From Vanilla planifolia (Eukaryota > Streptophyta > Magnoliopsida > Asparagales > Orchidaceae): a stretch of 64,000 bases of DNA. Both the position numbers and the translations under genes were made by a program. Positions 56,840-64,000 of the stretch are shown one piece after another. Each line of letters opens with the position of its first letter. Position 1 is the first letter of the stretch. The stretch is from contig CM043872.1 of the NCBI GenBank assembly GCA_023846275.1, positions 11,711,170 through 11,775,169 on the forward strand, written 5' to 3'. Below the pieces are notes generated by a model, which was not told the origin of the DNA, searched no databases, and saw nothing but the letters and a program-made list of their open reading frames with translations.

Positions 56840-58010
56840 GAACCATCCTCTCAAATGACTTTTTTCTAGTAGATATTTTTTATCCATCCATCAAAATCTA
56901 AAGTCATGTTAGAGAAAAATAAATAAATTTGTCCATATTTATAAATTCCTTAAAAAAAGGAAAAGATTTTTTCCACCAAATGAATAAATGTATTTCTTCA
57001 ACTTCTCCTTTTGACAATCAAAGTGCCCTTTTAGTCTCTATTAAGACTCTACTACAAAAACATGCCTTTATCTTCAATCAAGATGAGAGGAGGGAGTTAA
57101 GAACAATCTCCTCCCATCTGCTTTCTTAAAGTATATAGAGCCCAATTATATAGGACTATTTACCATTTTGATCATAAATAGAAACTTGCATATTAAAAAG
57201 TTTGATTGATCGTAAAGTATATGGGACCTAGTTGTATAGGGTTCTTTACCACTTTAAACATATGTAAAAACTTGCATATTGAAATGATAGATTGACCTAA
57301 ACATGGAAAGAATTTGTGTCTCTCCAATCTCCATACTCCATCCCCCATCTTATTTGGTCAAACTTGCCAACTAATAGTCAGTGAATTAAAACTCAGTATG
57401 CCTACACAATGACAAAATGTGTGATCATCACATTGAAAAAAGCATACCGCTTTTTTATCAGAAAACTCTTCAATATTTATTGAACCATCCTTTTTTACAT
57501 ATTTAAATTATAAAAATTATAGAGGCTACAATAGTTCCCTTTTAAGATAATCCCTTAAGTCCTTCAGAAAGCTCAAACCCTTTCTATAATGTTTTGTAAG
57601 CTAGTTGCTCTCAAGAGGACCTTAATGGATGGAAAATCCATACTCTTTGAGATGACAGGCTAATCCCTAATGAGTACAAAACTCCATCCTCAAGGCCTCT
57701 TTGGAGGCAATCAAACCATAATTCCATTGATAGAAAGATTACTCGCCTCTTCAATAATCTTTATCAAATCTAAAATAGACCATCCCCTCTTGTGTAGTTC
57801 TTCTAGCCAAGTCTAAGGGTTGGGATTGGATTGATCTCTCAATAGTTTTAGTTTAGCTTTTAGCAAAGAAATCTTTTCATAATAAGATATGTTATAATTC
57901 TTTAAACTTTCATTGAGATATTTATAAACAAATTTTAATCATATCTATTTCCCACAACTTTCTTTATCTTCACTTATGCAAAATCAAGAAGTTTATAAGA
58001 GAACATTTTG
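56840..58010. other. No gene recognised
   Basis: A 66-codon plus frame (56,929-57,129) and minus-strand stretches such as LLKAKLKLLRDQSNPNP, stop, TWLEELHKRG (about 57,870-57,790) have protein-like composition but match nothing I can name. The plus-strand phrase AGTATATAGAGCCCAATTATATAGG (57,130) recurs in diverged form as AGTATATGGGACCTAGTTGTATAGG (57,217), an 87-bp direct repeat. Confidence 0.3.
57128..57290 (+). repeat. Direct repeat pair, 87-bp spacing
   Basis: AAAGTATATAGAGCCCAAT, then ACTTGCATATTAAAAAG, at 57,128-57,200 matches AAAGTATATGGGACCTAGT, then ACTTGCATATTGAAATG, at 57,215-57,287. Both also share TTTACCA(T/C)TTT. The unit is about 73 bp. Confidence 0.75.
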
Positions 58011-58014
58011 ATGT

Positions 58015-59300
58015 AAATTATGAAGGATAAAAGCTACAAGAGGGGGTTCAATTATAGCACTTAAAAACTTAAAACTTTTTGTGACAATCTCCTTAAAAGA
58101 AAGATGCCTTTTGATTAAAGTAACTTGAAAATAAAACAACAAACCAAAGCACAAAAATATAGGATAAGAATCAAAAATAATGAGAACTATATTAAGTTAT
58201 CAATAATTAAAAAAGAAAACTTAAATCCAAAAATTGAAAATCTTCAAATTAATTTAACAATTTGTGAACAAAATTAAGAATTTAATAATTTTTAGCACAA
58301 CCATCACTTAAAGATAATGATAGGTTAAATTCAACAAAAAAATAGATTGAATATTTTTTGTGTAGCACTATAGTAATAAGAAATAAAAAAATTAAAAAAA
58401 TAAAAAATTTAAGTAAAGACATACTACAAAGATTTTTTGGTAGTTTAACTTAACTAGTACCTACATCCATCGCACTCGACCTAGCTATGCTTCATTAAAA
58501 AAGTAACTCTCTTATGCAATAGTAGGTAAAGGTAAAACGTTTACAAAAATTGGTGCCTAGAGAAGATACCAAGTAGTAACAAAAACAGCTAAATATTACA
58601 AGATTTAAGCTTTCAATACTTTAGCTTTACACAAGCCTAACATCTAAGATCCTCTCTTAAGTATTGTGGCATAATCTAATGCAAATATACATTACCATAA
58701 CAAAATAAGTAATGATGAATAAAAGAAGAAATTCAAATCGATTCTTTTACTACTACAAAAATAATAATGAAATACACAGCTTGCTTCTTGACCTTTAACT
58801 TTTTACTAAAAAATACAAATCTTGCAATCTAGATCATTTATTCAATTTTCTAAAATTAAACACTTATTTATATTAAATACAACACCAAATTGATTTTGTA
58901 CCTATAAAGATTAATTAAAATTTCCAAAATAATTAGAAAACAATCATTAGATGACTTCCTTTTTTACTGTATTAGTACGTCAAGCAAATCGTCTCATGGC
59001 TACAAGATCAATACAAAGATCATCCCAACAATTATTGATATGACTAATTCCAAATGGCTTAAAAAATGTATCATACAAGTTTGAGATACCTCTCATGCAA
59101 TACGACTCCAAAATAAAAAGTCACGCTTAAGTTTTGATATTGATCATCCTTTTTTGAACATAGATTGACATCATAGAATATATATTTTCACAAAAATCAT
59201 GCTCTCAAATAAATGTCAAGCAGTTTGATCATACATTACAAATTCTTATATGAATCAAACTTTACTTAGTTTAATAATAGATCATATTCATAAGATATGA
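58015..59300 (+). repeat. LTR head family, copy e
   Basis: CAAGAGGGGGTTCAATTATAG (58,038-58,058) is followed by AT-rich DNA, then TTTTTTGGTAGTTTAACTT and ACCTACATCCATCGC (58,434-58,475). This is the same order and spacing class as copies b and d. Further right are TTGTATGATAG and ATCATACAAG words. No coding part was found. Confidence 0.6.
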
Positions 59301-61900
59301 ATTATCGCATTTGTATGATAGAGACAAAAGCGTATAAAACTTAATGTATTAATTCAATTTGAAATCATCCTTCTACATCCCCAAGATCTCTTAGCGACTC
59401 AACTTTCTAATATAATATTAATATCATCGTAATAGATAACAAAGAATTTGAAAAATATAGAACTAAATAATTTTAGCAATAAGTGTACTAGTCTTGTGCA
59501 CAAATTATCCTAGTCTTAAAAAAAACTTGAGAGTTAGTCCACATACTTATATAACAAATATATCATACATGCGCAACACTAAAGCATAATAACTCATTCA
59601 TATGCAAGTACGATGCTAACACTTCACATTATGCTATGACAAAAGTGGAAATAAATTATGACATACTACTAAGTTAAAATTATCATATTAGTACAAATTA
59701 TAAGTGTAGAAAATAACTTAAGTGTTATAAGAAATACATATATGACATCAAAAGTTCATACAATAATGACATATAATACTCAAATAAAAAATTAAGTAAA
59801 TAAGATCTTCATTAAATTTATGAAATAATCATATGCAACCTTAGCCAAAACATAAGTACTAAGAGGAAAAAAATGAACCTACACATACAAAGAAAGTTTC
59901 ATATGTGACAAACCGATGGTAGACTCAATTCTAAGCGAATATGAAAGGAACTATACAAGAGTGATACATTGCATGACAGACATAACTTAGCATTTTTAAA
60001 ACTTTATTTTCAATCTATTAATGCATGATTTTGACTCATAAAAATGTAAAAAGGATATTTTTGCTTTTCTAAAGTAATGTATGAAATAAAGTGATTATAT
60101 GAAGTGTCGCAACCTTAAATAATAGGTTTAGCCAACTCCTTGAGAAATATAATTCAACTCACTATGGTTTGGATACTCCACAAAGCATCTAAAGTTCCAT
60201 GATCTAAAAGTTGAACTACCAAGAGCAAAGTTTCTTAATGTCCATCTTCTTCAAGCTCTGAATCCTTGCTCCAATTTTTAACTAGCATCTATGAAATACT
60301 CAAAATTTCATTTGCATAAATCTCAATCATATATTAGTACTACACAGCTTGGTTTTGTGATTAACATTCTTAAAGGTACAACACATTTAGCTAGCACTTA
60401 CAATAATTAGGTCTCAAGTCCACTTTCAAACTTCCTCAATGTTTTAATATAAAGTCTCTCTTGGGTCATTCAAGATAAAAATCGAAGATTTGATAAAACC
60501 AAACATCAACAAAATTAAAATATTCAAGATGATGTTATCTTCATTTAACATCAGATTTTCCTCCTTCATTTGATGACTTGGAACTTTAAGAAGAGCTTGT
60601 ACCCTTTTTGTTGGACTCCTATTATTTATCAAATAATCTTTTCAATTCTAAATTGAATAGCCACCAACTCAGCTTTCTAAGAAGCATCTGGATTAGTCTT
60701 TGCCCTCTCCTTTCCTCCATCAACTCCTCCAAACTCTAATGATATTTGGTCCTAAAGGATATTTATCTCCTTTGGTAGTGGCCAGATTGATATTTTTCTT
60801 TCTTGTCTAAGGCGTATGAAAAAATCATTAAAGAGGGAAAATAAGTACATAAAAAATCCACAAAAAATCTAAGCAATATATAGTAACCTTAGTAGTGGTG
60901 GTCAACATAAGAGTTACCTCCATATCTCTTATATCTTTAATATACCACCAAGAAAACCTATGATAATAAGGGAGAAGTTTTATCCTTAAGATCTCCAATA
61001 ACAATATCTTTAAAAGAATCAACGGATACTTCTAACAATGGTTCATGAACCACAACCATCATTGGCTTCTTTTATAAAGTCTCTTCTTTGCAACCTTCCT
61101 CTTTCTCTTAAAGAGAATTCCTTTATCAAAAGATCATCTAGAATGCACCACAATGCATTCAATGAATCCATAGTTGTGTTTATTATGCCTTAGAAATCAA
61201 GAATGTTATTAAGGAATCTAGTCTTAGTTAACTAGATTTAAAGAGCAAGCGGATAAGTCAATCATCATATACTATATGTCAGCTCTTTACAAATTTTAAA
61301 ATTTCATGTTAGTTTTCATTAATTCATATTCCCATGAATACTTTAGATAACTCTTTGCCATAATATAAATAATGACATAATGAGTTTTGGGATTTAATAA
61401 AGCTACAAAAATTTGTTATCAATTCTTAGTCATTAGTTTAAAGCCTAGCCACATGCCATACATTGGCAAAATGTGCTTGAGTTTCCTAGACAAGATATCA
61501 AGAGGTTAGAAGCTTAAGATCACTCCTTCAATCACAATATTCTAAGGCCATTCTTCAATATAGTGCACTTCTAGTTTCATTAAGCAATTTTGCTTCACTT
61601 AGAGGTTATAATCAGTTATGCCTTGTCAATGGGAGAAAAACACAAATTCAAGGTGATTAAACTGTTATGACCACTTAACATGATGAGAATTGTAATTTCA
61701 TCCCATGAAAAAATGAAGTTAGCTTATCTAATTCATCAACTATAAATAAGTCCCCAAAAGGGGGTTTAATTCATGGACACACATTACATTCCCTAGATTT
61801 TGAGTCTAATTCAAGAACTCATACATTCTATTACTCCTGAAGATCTTCATTTATTTTCTTTACTGAGCTCCTAATAGAGTAAGTCTTTGTTATATTCACA
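59300..61900. other. No gene recognised; LTR-like and coding-like debris
   Basis: 59.3-60.4 kb is AT-rich with scattered TATCATAC words, probably LTR interior of copy e. Between about 60,440 and 61,150 the minus strand has two short open frames (60,632-60,444; 61,022-60,828) and phrases such as VHEPLLEVSVDSFKDIVIGD, all without a recognised family. 61.2-61.9 kb shows nothing. Confidence 0.3.
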
Positions 61901-61914
61901 TAAATCCTAAAGAG

Positions 61915-62640
61915 ATTGGCATCTAGCATAATAGAGGGGATGAATTGTGAGCCTTTTGTAATTTAAGAATCCTTAAGAAAAATTCTTTTAAAAAAATTCT
62001 TAATTAAGTTTAAAAACTTTTCTTGTGAAATATAGTAAGGCATAGATGCATAGATGTTTAGGCAAATTGCATTAAAACAATAAGCCTACAACATCAAAAG
62101 TGATCAAATATTGTCCTAGAAGATCTTACTGAAATAGATTTTGAGATTCCTTCGAAGTCAAGAAAATAAGAAAAAAAGAGAATAATAAAGCTCAAGATAG
62201 ATTTGTATAATTAGAGAAATAATCCACATGACATAATTAAATAATTATAAATAATTTGATCAATATTATGAATTACCAAATAAAGGATGTTTCGCTTTAA
62301 TTGATTTGGAAAACAAACCTTAAAGATCCTTTCAACACTTTAAAAAGTTAAGATTTTGGTGAAAGTATTACAAATGTTGAGTTACAAAAGTTTTGCAAGG
62401 GTAAAGCCTGATTTTATTTTAAATTCACTCATATTTATAGTCTTAGATTGAAAGATGTAAAAATAGTACAAAAAAACCCTATGATTATAAAAGCATTCCA
62501 ATATTTTGTAGTCATTGAGATGTGTTGAAGATGTCACAATTGAGTGCAACAAAAGAAAATGAGCATTAATTCTTCTAGTTCCCCATAATACTTTATAGTG
62601 CAAAAGTTAGACAACCATAAAGACATCATTAGGCCTTTTA
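61915..62640 (+). repeat. LTR head family, copy f (partial match)
   Basis: AATAGAGGGGATGAATTGTGAG (61,930-61,951) matches the head of copy c (CGAGGGGATTAATTGTGAG). The second signature of the family is not clear here. It is followed by LTR-like block P2, which suggests that head and P blocks belong to one LTR. A 73-codon antisense frame at 62,382-62,603 has no motif. Confidence 0.5.
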
Positions 62641-62689
62641 GAAGTTTATAATTAACTTTATTTAATAATTGAATTCCAACTTATGTAAC

Positions 62690-64000
62690 CTTAATCATGT
62701 AACATTTGTTTAATGACAATACAATCATTGTATTGTTATTACTAATATTTTTTTTAAGTGATTTCATATATGCATCTCAAAATCTAATAAGTCATTCTCA
62801 TGGAGAGATTAATTAATTGACTAAAAGAGTGATAACAATTGTGTTTTGGTGTAAATCATGACTAAAACTAGGAGAGATATAAGTTCGAGTATCATTTGGA
62901 GAAGATAATTATTAAGTCACTTTTACTTTTAATAGAATATTAAAACCTATAACAATTTTTTTGAGACACAATTTTTCATGAGAATTAAGTAAATGTGCTT
63001 AAATATTTTTAAACTCATATTTTTACTCATGTAGTTTTCTTTAAGGCATGCATTTCAAACATATTTACCTATATTTACATTTCCCTTAATGAGCATTAGG
63101 AATTGTAGTTTGCAAGTGCATAATATGATCAACTTTCATAAGTTGCATCATTCATCACTACTCAATCAAGTAATGTTTGAAGAGTGAATCATTATATTCT
63201 TATTCTTTAATCATAGCAATGTTTATTGGATTGTATTAGTTAACATTGCATAATCAAATTAGAAGTAAAAAATGATTGTATTGAGTGAGGTTTTTATTAG
63301 CTAAACTAATTATAATTTTTCTATAAACTCATTCTACAATATAACTAATTTTCCTTTGGATTGGATAAAGCATTGATTAAGGATGATCCTAGATTAAGTA
63401 TGCTACATGTATTCATCGTTCATGTATAATAGACATATTATACAAATACATTAATGTTTTCTTAAGAAGTGATTACTAAGATTTATATTCATGAACTTCA
63501 TACAATATGATGTCACCTTTCATACTTGTATGATCTATTAATTTAGAGGATCGAATAGGGAATCATACGAAGTGATATATGTGTGAACTACATTTGTAAT
63601 ATTATAAATGCATGATATCACTAGAATGATACATTTATTAGTATATTAAGAGTTTAGGACTTAAAATGTTAGTGTGCATTATTATATGGTACGATCAATT
63701 TATCATAATCATGAGAAGTGAAGATTTGGGCTTAAGCAAGGTGATTTCCTTAGCACATGTAAGATGGCTCTTTTGAACATGTATGACATTTACTTACTAA
63801 GAGCTTTAGATTGGAACTTAGTCATGCATTAAGTAGAATGCATATAGGAGTACATTCACTTATCGTACATCCAACCTTTTGATAAATAAAAAACTATATA
63901 ATATTATACTTGTATGATCTGTGGATTATATAAATACTAATAGTTTAGTCTTTTCACAACTAAGAAATTATAGAGCATCATATTTGCATGATCTATGGAT
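62690..64000 (+). repeat. LTR-like block P2, running off the window
   Basis: It aligns with 29,200-30,500 in the same orientation (shared blocks listed under P1). The region from 63,480 on is full of ATACAATATGATG, TCATACTTGTATGATC and ATCATATTTGCATGATC words. It has no coding potential and continues past the window end. Confidence 0.6.

Noticed and set aside
1-64000. tRNA, rRNA, CRISPR and telomere repeats
   Set aside because: No cloverleaf with A and B boxes, no rRNA core sequence, no evenly spaced identical repeats and no CCCTAAA arrays were seen by eye.

Overview
The window looks like intergenic, heterochromatin-type DNA from a flowering plant. It is very AT-rich, visibly poor in CG, and made almost wholly of old, decayed retrotransposons. 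I found no intact host gene, rRNA, tRNA or CRISPR array. The plant signature is the set of L1-type LINEs carrying a C-terminal RNase H domain and a DUF4283-type ORF1, together with Ty3/gypsy chromoviruses. The species cannot be named from this sequence; nothing decides firmly between monocot and eudicot. Protein assignments below were made by eye from frameshifted translations against known family motifs, without a search.

Layout. (1) 0-5 kb: LTR-like non-coding DNA, with a promoter/leader-like stretch on the minus strand. (2) 5.3-11.75 kb: a nearly complete plus-strand LINE (LINE1) with ORF1, endonuclease, reverse transcriptase (RT), zinc knuckle, RNase H and a poly-A 3' end. (3) 11.8-17.2 kb: a second plus-strand LINE (LINE2), recognisable from the late RT to the 3' end. 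(4) 17.2-26.7 kb: a plus-strand LINE (LINE4) split by a full-length minus-strand LINE (LINE3, 17,807-24,698). LINE3 is flanked by an 18-bp target-site duplication and is itself broken by an LTR-like insert in its RT. (5) 26.7-35.4 kb: LTR-like DNA, a 65-bp minisatellite and an unassigned minus-strand coiled-coil remnant.

(6) 35.4-51.8 kb: the clearest nest. A plus-strand Tekay/Del-like chromovirus has its 5' LTR, primer site and gag start at 35.4-37.3 kb, and its gag end, protease, RT, integrase and 3' LTR at 47.4-51.8 kb. Between them sits a minus-strand chromovirus (about 37.34-47.43 kb; gag, RT, RNase H, integrase, chromodomain). The 3' LTR of that inner element is in turn split by a 2.9-kb LTR-like insert (38.10-41.03 kb). 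(7) 51.8-64 kb: an extra copy of the LTR tail, unassigned decayed sequence, and further members of the same LTR families.

No gene here is likely to work: every recognisable reading frame is cut by stops and frameshifts, and several catalytic residues are lost. The interest lies in the order of insertions, the small duplications inside dead RT genes, and the short palindromes scattered through the LTR-like DNA. I did not see a convincing undescribed functional system.
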